Source: Papio anubis (taxonomy: Eukaryota; Chordata; Mammalia; Primates; Cercopithecidae). Taken from it: a DNA stretch of 64,000 nucleotides. Below, piece after piece: positions 47,143-58,560 of the stretch. Position 1 is the stretch's first letter. Every line of letters starts with the position of its first letter. Position numbers and translations under genes: made by a program. The notes under the pieces are model-generated. The model did not search any database. It saw only the letters and a list, made by a program, of their open reading frames with translations, and had not been told where the DNA came from. The stretch covers positions 59,633,159-59,697,158 of the forward strand of contig NC_044986.1 of the NCBI RefSeq assembly GCF_008728515.1. Reading direction: 5' to 3'.

Positions 47143-47182
47143 TAATTCAAATTTTTATAATAAAAATTTTAAATCTGTTAAT
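47143..47182. other. 40-bp non-Alu segment copied from 26442-26481
   Basis: Starts TAATTCAAATTTTTATAATA and ends AAATCTGTTAAT, with one mismatch to the flank of the 26.1-26.4 kb Alu. Confidence 0.93.
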
Positions 47183-47209
47183 TACAGGTGTGAGCCACCA
47201 CACCCGGCT

Positions 47210-47580
47210 AACTCCTAATTTTTGAAAGTACATATCATTAAATAATAAATTCAACAGCACCTTAAACAGAAGCATAAATGTTCTCTTTTTGAACATAATT
47301 TAGGGACCAGCCATTTTCACAGACCAGATGAGTGGCCACTTTACAAATGGAGGTAATAAACTCATATAAAGTTAGAAAAGAACTGGGAAAATAACAAAGC
47401 TCTCAAATAACTCTAAGGATGTTTTCTTTCCAATCCAGATCTCTGATCACATTTTTAAAAAGAAGGAAAAAAAAAAAAAGAGAGAGAAATCATGGAGTCT
47501 TTTCTTCCTGTACCTGGCAGGAATTAGGGTATATGATTTCTATGTAGCCCAACTCAGAATACTTTTCAAAGTTTAGCAAG
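47210..47580. other. Unique sequence
   Basis: Nothing recognised. Confidence 0.45.
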
Positions 47581-47853
47581 TTGGGCCTGGTGGCTCATGC
47601 CTGTAATCCCAGCACTTTGAAGGGCCAACATGGGCGGATCACCTGGGGTTGGGAGTTCAAGACCAGCCTGACCAACACGGAGAAACCCCGTTTCTACTAA
47701 AAATACAAAAGTTAGCCGGGCAAGATACTTGGGAGGCTGAGGCAGGACAATCACTTGAACCCAGAAGGTGGAGGTTGTGGTGAGCTGAGACTGTGCCACT
47801 GCACTCCAGCCTGGGCAACAAAAATGAAACCCCATCTCAAAAAAAAAAAAAAG
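47581..47853 (+). mobile_element. Alu with right-arm deletion
   Basis: Starts TTGGGCCTGGTGGCTCATG. After AGTTAGCCGGGCAAG about 30 bp of the right arm is missing. A tail present. Confidence 0.93.
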
Positions 47854-48109
47854 TTTGAAAAAGTTATTAATCTATAGCAAAGAGTTATAAAGTTTCATTA
47901 TTAAGTAAGTTCCTAGGTTCAAAAAGTGCTACAAATAATTTAAGTTAAAAATGTCATCACATTCTGTATATTAGAAAGCAAAGATATTTAAATTAACTTC
48001 TTTTTATATTATGGGAAGAAATTAGAACGTGGTAATAAATAAGTAAAAAACTTTATTTTTAAGATTTCACTAGCCTATCATGAGTAAAAGTTTTAAATTG
48101 TCATAACCT

Positions 48110-48295
48110 CCTTTGATTGTGATTTGGCAGTATCCATAAGAAAAATTTAATGCAGATGTACTCTTTAAGCAATTTCCCTTTTAGAAATCTTGTCCTATCA
48201 AAAGACATGGACAGATGCACAAAAGTACACACATAGTAATATTCCTTGCAGTATTGTTATTATTACCAACAGAGAAAAACCTAAAGAGAATCAAA
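48110..48295 (+). mobile_element. L1M-like 3' fragment
   Basis: GATTTGGCAGTATCCATAAG, TTCCCTTTTAGAAATCTTGT and ATATTCCTTGCAGTATTGTT follow the order of old L1 3' regions. Confidence 0.6.
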
Positions 48296-48319
48296 ATGTA
48301 CGCTAACAAATATCATAAA

Positions 48320-48390
48320 TTTATTGATGAGGAAACTGAGGCTCACACTGGTCAGGTCTCTAGTACAGAGACAAAGGCATACCACAGTAT
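48320..48390 (-). mobile_element. Short MIR fragment
   Basis: TTGATGAGGAAACTGAGGCTC is the antisense MIR core; only about 70 bp is recognisable. Confidence 0.55.
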
Positions 48391-48399
48391 GATCTGAAT

Positions 48400-48630
48400 A
48401 GGCTCCTCTCAAAAGTACCTTCACCTTATTCCTCAAAGCTGAGGTCAAGTACCTTGAGGAAGCCCTCCTCGATGCCCCACTTCCCTCTGTATGTTAAAAG
48501 ACTCTCCTATAAGCTTCCATACCAAAAGTCAAACAATTAAGTATTTATAATGCTGTACTTTAATTAACAAAGACAGGGACTATGTTTTACATCTGTTCCT
48601 CCAAGTGCTAAGCACAGTGTTAGTGCATTT
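48400..48630 (+). mobile_element. L2 3' end
   Basis: CCTTGAGGAAGCCCTCCTCG, AAAGACAGGGACTATGTTTT and AAGTGCTAAGCACAGTGTTA. Confidence 0.75.
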
Positions 48631-49018
48631 TTTTTTTTTTAACTTATTTCTTCATTGAAAAGCTGAGCAACAATGCATGCCTCGGGCACACAGAATGTGG
48701 TCTCTACATACCATTTCTCACTCAAAGGAACCAATGTTCTTTGTGAAAATGGTTGATTCCAGGTCTGGGTCAGGACATTTATGAGATAATCCTGCGATTC
48801 TCTCAAAAAAAAAAGGAAGCTAGTAAAGACTGTTAAGGTAATGCCAAGAGGATATAGGAGCCAATCTGGAGACTTTCACTAGCCAATGTGAGTATCAATA
48901 AGGAGACTAATGAACTGAAATATCAAATATTTTTTAAACCCATGAATTCATAAAAAAAAAAAAGACTAAAAATAATTCATTCATCAACTTTGAAAGACTC
49001 TAAGGAAATAGTGTATTA
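48631..49018. other. Unique sequence
   Basis: Nothing recognised. Confidence 0.45.
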
Positions 49019-49118
49019 GTTTGAAAAATGATAGGCCGCAAGTGGTGGCTCACACCTGTAATCCCAGCGTTTGAAAAATGATAGGCTGCAAGTGGTGGCT
49101 CACGCCTGTAATCCCAGC
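49019..49118. repeat. 50-bp tandem duplication across an Alu 5' junction
   Basis: GTTTGAAAAATGATAGG plus the first about 35 bp of Alu occurs at 49019 and again at 49069. Each unit contains both flank and Alu sequence. Confidence 0.93.
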
Positions 49119-49360
49119 ACTCTGGAAAGTCGAGGCGGGCGGATCACCTGAGGTCAGAAGTTCGAGACCAGCCTGGCCAATAAGGCACAACCCTGTCTCT
49201 ACTAAAAATACAAAAATTAGTGGGGTGTGGTGGCGGGCGCCTGTAATCCCAGCTACTTGGGAGGCTGAGGCAGGTGGGAGGCGGAGGTTGCAATGGGCCA
49301 AGATTGTGCCACTGCAGTCCAGCCTCAAAGAAAAAAAAAAAAAACTCCTATCTCGGAAAA
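49084..49360 (+). mobile_element. Alu with right-arm deletion
   Basis: Second, continuing copy of the duplicated head. The right arm lacks about 20 bp (GGCAGGTGGGAGGCGG). Confidence 0.92.
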
Positions 49361-50339
49361 AAAAAAATTGATAAAAGGAAAGAATGAAGCATTTATCCTT
49401 CCTTTACTATTTAAAGTATACCTCAGGGTAACAAAGAGTGAGCAGAGGAAAATCTCTCTATTTTAAAATATTTTAGAAATTAAACAGAGAAGAAATTATA
49501 TTTTTTTAAAAAAGGATATCAATTATCTTCTAGCCCTTAATGGATCTAACCAATGACCACCAATTGCTACTAACAGACATTATGTCCCTCTGATGGATAT
49601 ACAGAATATCACTTATGAGGCAATTGTGCAAAAAAAAAAAAAAAAAACCTCAAACGTGAATCTGATAAAGCCTCTAAATGCAACTACTGATTTGTAGGAA
49701 ACATAGGAAAAGAAGAACATGTTAAATGACACCACAAGTATGTAATCAGCAAAATCAAGACTGAGGAAAACTACAGGATAACTTATTTTTTTCAACCAAA
49801 AAAGTACAAGAAAATAAGAGAAAGAAAAGAGAGGACAGAGAAGGGGGAAAAGAGAGAAGAAACTTTAGAAACTTAAAAAATTTGAGACCAGCATACTATG
49901 CAGACTTGACTTTGATCTCAACTCAAGCAAACTGTTTTTAAAAAGAGAAAAAAAATAATAAGATAATTGGGGAAATATAAAAACTACCTAGGGGTAGCTC
50001 TCCTCTTCCAAGTCATCCCCCACAATAACACACATAATATGATCTCTGCCTTGTCCCCACTCTCTTCTTCTTCCAAAGGTCTCTGGTTTATTTCTAAATA
50101 CTTGCAGACTGTGGGATAGTCCCTTGAATTCAGAGACATGGAGCTCCACTAACCTTACTCCATGCCACTTGAGTCTTCTTCAGCTTTCCTCCATAAGTTT
50201 CATTATTTCTTCCAAGCTGTGATAGCCTCAACTTCTGTCCCAAATCATTTGTGTCTCCTTCTACAAATAAAGACTATATATGACCCCACCTAATGCCACG
50301 TGATTTTCAGTGCCTACCTATAGTCAGTTTACATTTCCC
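49361..50339. other. Unique intergenic sequence
   Basis: No gene. A purine-rich tract lies at about 49809-49864. Confidence 0.45.
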
Positions 50340-50640
50340 TGCTCAATTCTTAGGTTTGGCCATATCACTTGCCTAGACCAGTGAAATGTGACCAGAAACG
50401 TGACATATGCCAGTTCTGAGCAAAGGCTTTAAATGCATGTTTCCACTAGTTCTGTTGCTGTTTCCTTTGGTTATAATAAGAACTAGAGGTCCCAAATAAG
50501 GGTGTCTCTTTAGTCTGAATACTGGATGTAAAGAGAGGTAAGGCAGAGCCCCAGTCGATTATAACATGTAACATATGAAAGAAACAAACCTTTGTCATTG
50601 TACATGTTATCCGAACATGTTAGTGCAGCATAACCTGGCA
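50340..50640 (+). mobile_element. Possible old LTR or similar repeat
   Basis: GGCCATATCACTTGCCTAGA, CAGTGAAATGTGACC and a terminal GTTAGTGCAGCATAACCTGG resemble a common LTR-type repeat. Family not assigned. Confidence 0.4.
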
Positions 50641-50789
50641 AAAATACATGAGGATCAAAAGGGAATAAGAGAAATGTTATATTATTCACAGAAGATTTTT
50701 CCCAAAAGTAGCACCCAACTTCTTTTCCTTTAGAACTTGATTAATCTTAGTTTAGTAAAAAAAAAAAAAAAAGAAATGAAAACATATGG

Positions 50790-51252
50790 CTACAAATATC
50801 TGTACATGTATGTTCATAGCAGCATTATTCATAACAGCCAAAAAGTGGAAACAACCCAAATATCCATCAACTGATATAAAATATATATGTATACAATGGA
50901 CTATTATTCAGTAGTAAAATGAAGTACCAATAAATGCTACAACTTTTTGCAATGTGAAAGAAGCCAGTCACAAAATACGACATATTATATGATTCCATTT
51001 GTATGAAATGTCCAGAACAGGCAAATCTATAGAGACAGAAAGGATATTAGTGTTTGCCTCGGCTGGATGGGCTGAAGGAAATGGGAAGTGACTGCTAAAA
51101 GACAGTTTCTTTTAGGGATGATGAAGAATTTCAACTTGTGGTAATGGTTGCACAGCTCTGTGAACATGCTAAAAACCATAGAGCTGTGTACTTTAATTGG
51201 GTGAATTACATGGTATGTGAATTATGCCTCAATAAAGCTATTATTTAAAAGT
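50790..51252 (+). mobile_element. L1 3' end, sense
   Basis: Contains GTTCATAGCAGCATTATTCA, AACAACCCAAATATCCATCA, GATTCCATTTGTATGAAATG and a GTGAATTATGCCTCAATAAA end. Diverged, non-coding. Confidence 0.85.
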
Positions 51253-52279
51253 CTATGAATGAATGTTTTAGAAAGTTAAGAAAACTGTAAAGGAAGTAAC
51301 AAGTCAATTTTCTGACCTAAAGTTGTTCAAGCTTTCTTTGCAAACTGGAAGTAACAACCTCCCTAAAAAGCCCTAAGTACCTGGGAAAGAGGAGGCAAGT
51401 AGCAGACTTTAGAGAAAACATCAGAATAAAAGCTCAGATAAATTTTGCTTGAAAACAGATTCCAAACATAACTTTCAGATGATGTGGAATAAAAAACCAA
51501 ATCCTTCAGAAAACAAAGAAAAGATAATGCAAAAAACCTTTGATAAATGTCAAAGCAACCAATCACTATGAGTTGTGCTGTAAAGTTATACTTCATCGTG
51601 GAGAGATGAAGGAGATACCTATCAAAGAGTGATATGGTCTCTATAATAAAAGTATCATGAGCATATACTACAGCAATGAAATCAAGAGTCAGATACGGAC
51701 AGTTTTTCCTCAATAAGTAAATAACACGACTAAAAAATAGCAAGTCACTAATCTAATGAAAACAGAGAATGAAGACCAAAGGGCAGTAGGTTTGAGGATG
51801 AGAGCAAATCATGTAGTCTGCATAAGAAGATGAATTATCAACATGCTGTACAGTCGTAAAAGTGACCATTCTTCTGCCTTTAATATTCTATTCTCATCAG
51901 CAAGAAACAAGGGGCTTCAGATAAGCTTTACATATTTGAAAACAATCCCTTATGTGATTACTATTAAAATTCATTTTCTTTTTGCCACTAGTGAAAAAAA
52001 GCTTCTACTTTCACATTTTCCACTTCCAAAACATGTAACGTTTTTTAACCTTCCTGAAGAATGTAAATTATATTTGTCTTTCCTTAATTAAACTATGTCA
52101 TCACTTTAAATATCATTACTATACAGCAAGGCCCTCAGGAGTTAATGAGGTAAAAGTGTGGGACTCCAACCCTACACCCCCTACCAAAAAACCTGGAAAA
52201 TGTAGTGCCAAATTATGAAACCTGAATAAAAACAGACGAAAAAGAGATATATTACTCTAGTTTTCTAAGACTCCTATTA
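51253..52279. other. Unique intergenic sequence
   Basis: A 126-codon minus-strand frame (51743-51363) is rich in Phe, Leu, Tyr and Ser, as expected from AT-rich DNA. No domain recognised; not called a gene. Confidence 0.5.
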
Positions 52280-53010
52280 TTTTTGTTTGTTTGTTTTATT
52301 GTGGTAGGACCACTTAAAACAAGATATACCTTCTTAACAAATATGTTTAAGTATACAATACAGTGTTATTGTTAACTAACTATAGCACAGTGTTACACAG
52401 ATCTCTAGAACTTGTTTATCTTGCATAACTGAATCTTTATGTCCATTGAGCAACAACTCTCCGAAATTCTACCCCCCATGAGCCCCTGGGAACTACAATT
52501 CTACCCTCTGCTACTATGACTTTGACTATTGTAGATTCTTCTTATCAGTAAAATCATGCAGTATTTGACCTTGTAATTGGTTTATTTCACTGACACAATG
52601 TCCTCAAAGTTCATCCATGTTGCCATACATAGTAGGACTTCCTTCTTTTTCTAAGCCTAAATAATACTCCATTGTATGTATATACCATATTTCCTTTATT
52701 CATCAATGGACATTTAGGTTGATTCCACATCTTGGTTATTCTGAATAGTGCCGCAATGAACACAGGAGTGCTAACGTCTCTTCAAGATGCTGATTTCAAT
52801 TCTTTTGGATAAATACTCAGAAGCAGGATTGCTGAATCATATGGTGGTTCTCTTTTAAATTCTCTGAGGAACCTTCATACTATTTTCCATAGCAGCTGCA
52901 CCGTTTTGCATTCCCAACACCAGTAGGTAGACAAGGGTTCCGATTTCTCCACATTCTCACACTTATTTTCTTTTTTGATAATAGCTGTTAGTCTGGCTTT
53001 GCCTTTGGTG
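52280..53010 (-). mobile_element. L1 3' region, antisense
   Basis: Shows CACTTAAAACAAGATATACC, ACTCCATTGTATGTATATAC, CAGAAGCAGGATTGCTGAAT and CATAGCAGCTGCACCGTTTT in antisense L1 order. Confidence 0.85.
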
Positions 53011-53696
53011 ACCTGCCTTTAGTGGATGCACTAAAAAGTAGACAACAAAACTTCTAAACTTGTGTAAAATGTATAGGCAAGACTGATTAGAGACCAATAT
53101 ACTAATGTAGGTCATGGCCTTCATGTCAAGTGAAAAAAAATCAAAGATACATTGGAAAAACAACAGTTTAGAGAATACTGAAGGGCATCCTTTCAGCCAC
53201 GTCTGAAAGGCTATACACCCCAATATTAAGAAAAAAAGAAAAATCAAACAATTAAAACACGAATTCAGAATTGAATCTCATTACCTCAAGCCCTGTTCAT
53301 TAAGGATTTATAAATTCAAATGTCTGAACTTTATTTTATGCAAATATTTAAAAAGCAAATTTATAAACATACACAATATCAAAGGAGATGTTAAAATATT
53401 TCATAAGAAAATCATTATTGAATAAATCCTCTTGTTATAGGTGAAGCTATGTGCTTTAAAATGCTTTACACGATATTTACAAATCATTTTTACCTATTAT
53501 AATACTACTGCCTCAAAAAACTAACACTTAGTAGTCTACTTTGTACCTAAACATATTCATATTAGGTAGATCAGCTTTGAATTAGTCATATTTTAAGGTC
53601 TTACTAGGGGTAAATGTAATTAACCCACTGAGAGGCCTGGCATATAGTTCATGTGTTATTTGGAACTGTCCATAATAAATACATGTTTAACTGTAG
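53011..53696. other. Unique intergenic sequence
   Basis: Nothing recognised. Confidence 0.45.
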
Positions 53697-53977
53697 GGCC
53701 AGGCATGGTGGCTCACGCCTGTAATCCTAGCACTTTGGGAGGCTGAGGTGGGTGGATCACTTGAGGTCAGGAGTTCGAGACCAGCCTGGCCAACATGGCA
53801 AAACCCTGTCTCTACTAAAAATACAAAAATTAGCCAAGCGTTATGGCACATGCCTGTAATCCCAGCTATTCAAGAGGCAGAGGCAGGAGAATCGCTTGAA
53901 CCCGGGAGGCAGAGATTGCAGTGAGCTGAGATTGGGCCACTACACTCCAGCCTGGACAACAGAGCAAGACTCTGTCT
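53697..53977 (+). mobile_element. Alu with tetranucleotide-repeat tail
   Basis: ATGTTTAACTGTAG (53683-53696) and ATGTTTAACTATAG (54052-54065) bracket the Alu together with the following GGAT repeat. Confidence 0.95.
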
Positions 53978-54046
53978 TGATGGATAGATGGATGGATGGA
54001 TGGATGGATGGATGGATGCATGGATGGATGGATGGGTGGATAGATA
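53978..54046. repeat. (GGAT)n microsatellite
   Basis: About 15 GGAT-type units with a few variants, derived from the Alu tail. Confidence 0.95.
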
Positions 54047-54179
54047 AATGTATGTTTAACTATAGAAGGTAGCTTGGTTAAAAAACAAAAACAACATAAA
54101 ACAGTTAAGATAATGCATTTTTCAAATAATATGCTTTTCCTCTGTATTACTTTAAAATTGTAACACATATGAACTATTA

Positions 54180-54335
54180 CATTTATATAAGATAGACTTC
54201 ATAATTCCCATTTTATGGATGAGGACACAGATACAAAAACTGAGTAAAGTGCCCAAGATTCCCAGTCCTTAAGAGGTAGGATCACAGCTTGAACCCAGGT
54301 CTCTGGCTCTTGAACCTGCCAGACACTGTAGCTGC
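54180..54335 (-). mobile_element. MIR
   Basis: Antisense: CATTTTATGGATGAGGACAC, AGTGCCCAAGATTCCCAG, GCTTGAACCCAGGTCTCTGG. Confidence 0.85.
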
Positions 54336-54674
54336 ATCAGGACACATGAATGTCCATATTATCAGCTCATTTTGGTGCCATTTTATTCAATGCTCTGAAT
54401 AGAGTTTATAATACTTTAGTTACATGAATTTTAAAGGCATGGAATTTCACAGTCATGTAAATTTTACACGAGCTACAAAGGTGTTGAAGACAAAGTGATT
54501 CATTGAAAAAGACTGTGAAAAAGATACTGATGTTAATTGTGCTTTTATTTCACAGTTAAAAACTTCATTGCTAATTGTGTCACATTTTTCAGCCCTTTCC
54601 CCCACACTTTTCAAAGGTACTAAATCTATTATCCTGTTCACATTTTTAAAAATTGTTTTAGTAATAATAATACT
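54336..54674. other. Unique sequence
   Basis: Nothing recognised. Confidence 0.45.
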
Positions 54675-54976
54675 GGCCAGGCACGGTGGCTCATACCTGT
54701 AATCCTAGCACTTTGGGAGGCCGAGGTGGGTGGATCACGAGGTCAGGAAATCGAGACCATCCTGGCTAACACGGTGAAACCCCCGTCTCTACTAAAAATA
54801 CAAAAATTAGCCAGACGTGTTGGCGGGTGCCTGTAGTCCCAGCTACTTGGGAGGCTGAAGCAGGAGAGTGATGTGAACCCAGGAGGCGGTGTTTGCAGTG
54901 AGCCAAGATGGCGCCACTGCACTCCAGCCTGGGCGACAGAGCAAGACTCTGTCTCAAAAAAAAAAAAAAAAAAAAA
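54675..54976 (+). mobile_element. Alu, AluY-like
   Basis: Carries ATCGAGACCATCCTGGCTAA and a pure A tail. The right arm has GATGGCGCCACTGCAC, without the monkey-type GATCCGGCC variant. Confidence 0.95.
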
Positions 54977-55513
54977 GACTACTCCTACTGTTTCTGCCAC
55001 ATGATTGCTTTATTAATTCTCCAACAAAATCATCACCTGCGAACAAACCGATAATGGTCCTAAGAAAGAAAAACGAGAGAAGAAAGGAGGCAGGGACAGG
55101 GTAAAGACTTCATTTTGGTATTTAAAATACAGCCTAATTTATCATTTTTCTAAAGGTATTAAATAAGACTGATAACTTCTAAGGGAAATATTTTCCTTCC
55201 TGTGTTGAAATAATATGCCAAATGGCTACCAAGGAAATATACTTATTTAGGTACATTCATTTATATATCGATTCCTATTGTGAAACATGTTGTAAGAAAA
55301 TGGAATGCATGAGAGACAATTAAGGTCAGAATCAGTTTTACAAATTTTGCCAGTCTGCAGATTTCACCTTTTCTATCTCCTTTCTCCCAAGTAAGGTAAC
55401 CCCTAAAACATCACCAGAAGCTGTACATCAGTAACCTACTTACTACTGAAGTTAAAGCCTGTTTGTGCTCACTGAAACTAGAACAGCTGTTTTTTGTATA
55501 GAATGGAAGCTTT
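54977..55513. other. Unique sequence
   Basis: Nothing recognised. Confidence 0.45.
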
Positions 55514-55527
55514 AAAAACCTGCCAGC

Positions 55528-55819
55528 AGCCAGACACAGTGGCTCACGCCTATAATCCAAGCACTCTGGGAGGCCGAGGCAGGTGGATCAAGAGGTCAGG
55601 AGTTCGAGACCAGCCTGACCAACATAGTGAACCCCAGTCTCTACTAAAAACACAAAAATTAGCCGGGAGTGGTGGCGGGCGCCTATAGTCCCAGCTACTC
55701 AGGAGGCTGAGGCAGGAGAATGGTGTGAACCCGGGAGGCGGAGGTTGCAGCGAGCCAAGTTGTACCACTGCACTCCAGCCTGGGCGACAGAGCAAGACTC
55801 CGTCTCAACAACAACAACA
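55528..55819 (+). mobile_element. Alu with perfect target duplication
   Basis: AAAAACCTGCCAGC at 55514-55527 and 55820-55833. Tail is AACAACAACAACAA. Confidence 0.96.
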
Positions 55820-55920
55820 AAAAACCTGCCAGCTCTTTAATTCTCCTTCCACCCACAACTGCCAATATAGTATATTCGTTGTTCAACTCTATATTTTTAA
55901 GAGTTAAAGGAAAGGGGATC

Positions 55921-55967
55921 TTTTTATTTATTTATTTATTTATTTTTGATACAGGGTCTCACTCTAA
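55921..55967 (-). mobile_element. Alu tail stub with (TTTA)n
   Basis: TTTA units followed by TTGATACAGGGTCTCACTCT, after which the element stops. Confidence 0.7.
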
Positions 55968-56074
55968 CTTGGAATCAATTCTTATGGATAAAAAGATCAA
56001 ACTTTGAACCCAAAGTCTACAAGACTATTTGAGAAACATGAGTTGCACAGCTGTAGATAACAGCAATAAAAACA

Positions 56075-56250
56075 GAATAATGGATAACAATTACTGAGTA
56101 CATACTACATAACACCCAATATGCCAAGTGTTTCAAATGATCTTCAAAATAACCCCTGGAAGTAGATACTATTATTATCCCCATTTTGCAGATGGGGAAA
56201 CTGAGTCTTAAAGCTAAATGATCCATGCAAAAAAGCTTAGCTCTTAAGTG
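56075..56250 (-). mobile_element. MIR
   Basis: Antisense: AACAATTACTGAGTACATAC, TATTATTATCCCCATTTTGC, AGATGGGGAAACTGAGTC. Confidence 0.88.
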
Positions 56251-57369
56251 ACAAAGAAAGATTTGAAGACAAAGGGCCTGAGAAATATGCTTAGGCCTTT
56301 AATGGCCAAGTTCCAAAAGCTCTCAACCTAAAGGCCACAGGCCATTTTTAATACTTTCAAAATCTAAATGAAACAATCATTTAAATGTGAAATTCCCTAA
56401 CTAAAATTGTAGGTTTTTAGGGGTTTTTTGGGGGGCTTTTAGTTCATCTTACGTCAATTCAGGACAGATACTATATGCTGCCCTAACTATAATCTTTTGC
56501 TAAAAACTGGAAGGTAAATTGTTAATGATTAAAGGTTTTGAGCAAAAACATTTTTGTAGTGTGAAATTCATAGTGGAAAAACAATGTAAGAGATCCTTTC
56601 TGTGAAAAGTTTGGGAGACAATGGACTAAATGACCTGCATGATCTATGATGGACCTAACATGTGAGTTTCTGCTAAAGGCTTCTATACCAGAAATGTGCC
56701 TGCCCCACCCTCACTCCTGTCCCTTATTCCCTCCCTCTGAATACCACACTCACAACAGACCAGCTGCTTTTTATTCTTATGGGCAAGCCTAAGAAACTGA
56801 GATTGGCTCTCACCAGCATGAGCTGAAAAAGCTAAAACTGACTCAATATTATTCTTTGCTGTGAATCCTGAGCAATTTTTTTTCCCATTTATCTGGTTTC
56901 TTCCCATTACTTTCAGATTCTCCTGGATACTTGTTGATTAATTTGCCTTTGACAATTGTTTTAGTTCTGCCCCTTCAACTCCTAACATCTCCTGGTGACT
57001 GCTTGGAGTATGATCATTGAGTATCCGTCCTAGCATCCTCCGGGATGTGGATCATTTTGATGGATTAAGAAGTATCCGACCACCAGGGTCCACATGCTTG
57101 TGTTTCATGGGCACTGTTTTCCCTATTCTGCTTCCTTGCTCATTCCACTTGAGCTGCTACAAGCCACACTCTGCCACGACACCCTTTAATTGATCACTCT
57201 GTTATGGCTGATTTTGGTTGAGGTATATTCCACAAAATGTTATGAGTGCCCTATGGACAAAAAATATAATATCATACCTAATGTATAAAGTCATTACTTG
57301 TTTCTGTACTTTTCTGGCTATAGACAACCACCCAAATTCCTAGAGGATGTTATATAGGAGATATATAGG
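56251..57369. other. Unique intergenic sequence
   Basis: No gene or assigned repeat. Confidence 0.45.
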
Positions 57370-57905
57370 TACTGAGACTACAACAATGAAACAGGGCAGA
57401 CAACATTCCTGCTCTAAAAGAACTTACATTCTAATTGGAGGAGGAAACAGAAAACAAGAATAGCAGCCAGGGGTAAGTACAATGCAGAGAACTGCAACAG
57501 GATGACCCAGGAGTGATTAGGTGGTTAGGTGAGATTGGGTAACAAATGAAGGAGTCCACGGAATCTCAACAGCATTAAGAAGCCAATGCAGGTGAAACAG
57601 TTGCTCATTCTGAAACAGGGAACAGCAGAATCAACTACCCTAAGGCAAAAAGTAGGCTGACATGTTTACAGAAACAGAACAAAGGCCAATAAGACTGAAG
57701 TTTAGTGGGCCAGGAGGATAATGATAATAAGATGAATTTGGAAAGGCAAGCAGGGACCAGCTCACACAAGGCTTTGTGGGCAAACATGAAATTTAATCCA
57801 AGTGCAAGGAAAGCCACTGGAGGGAGTTTTAAGTAGTTCTCTCATTTGTGTACTAAAAAGGCCACACTGCTTGCTATGCAGATTGTAACAGGTCAATAAC
57901 AGAAA
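57370..57905 (+). mobile_element. Ancient mammalian repeat, second long copy
   Basis: GAGACTACAACAATGAAACA, AAAGAACTTACATTCTAATT, CACACAAGGCTTTGTGGGCA, GGAAAGCCACTGGAGGGAG and TTTTAAGTAGTTCTCTCATT follow the same order as the 39.0-39.7 kb copy. Confidence 0.6.
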
Positions 57906-57910
57906 TAGGG

Positions 57911-58186
57911 GGCCAGACACAGAGGTGGCTCACACCTATAATCCCAGCACACTTGAGGCCAGGAGTTCAACACCAGCCTAGGCAACAAAACAAGACCCTG
58001 TCTCTACAAAAAAATAAAAATAAAATGTTAGCCGAGCTTGGTGGCACAAGCCTGCAGTCACAGTTACTCCAGAGGCTGAGACAGGGAGGATCACTTGAGC
58101 CCAGGAGTTTGAGGTGAGCTATGATCATACCACTGTACACCAACCAGCATGAGTGACATAGCAAGCTCTTATCTCCATTTCAAAAA
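57911..58186 (+). mobile_element. Alu, old, internally deleted
   Basis: Starts GGCCAGACACAGAGGTGG. The left arm lacks about 30 bp after CCCAGCAC. Confidence 0.9.
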
Positions 58187-58344
58187 GCTTCCTCAGGTGA
58201 TTTTTAGCAAGGTATACATGTTCCTCCTTAGAACCAGACAAAACAAGGGAGGATGCTAAGTAACATAAAGGAATTTCACAGTAAGATGATTGGAAATTCA
58301 ACGTTTTAGAGATGGACAAGTATTTTCAGGGTTTGAGCTGAATG

Positions 58345-58560
58345 GGATTGGAACTTTCATAGCAGAGCAGAAGTTCACAACTTTAGAGTCTGTAATAATG
58401 GCTCTGATTATTTAACCATATAGCTAATTATATATCTAATTATGGTAGCTTGTTTAAAAAATTACTGGGTCCTACCCAGAGATTCTGATTTAGTTGGTCT
58501 GGGGTAGGAACTGAGAATGTTTGTTCAAGAAGCATCACAGAAGATTTGAGCATAGGTTGT
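58345..58560. mobile_element. hAT-Charlie-like MITE fragment
   Basis: AATTACTGGGTCCTACCCAG, AGATTCTGATTTAGTTGGTC and TGGGGTAGGAACTGAGAATG match a common small hAT-type repeat. Subfamily uncertain. Confidence 0.6.

Larger units (their letters stand above)
46810..47209 (-). mobile_element. Rearranged Alu with internal triplication and foreign insert
   Basis: Antisense Alu bounded by the short repeat AACTCCT (46803 and 47210). It holds a 20-bp triplication (46919-46978). Near its 5' end it holds a 70-bp segment (47113-47182) matching 26412-26481. A second copy of the Alu 5' end (TACAGGTGTGAGCCACCAC) follows. Confidence 0.9.

Noticed and set aside
51363..51743. 126-codon minus-strand frame rich in Phe, Tyr and Leu
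   Set aside because: Looks membrane-like only because AT-rich DNA encodes such residues. No homology recognised and no gene context.
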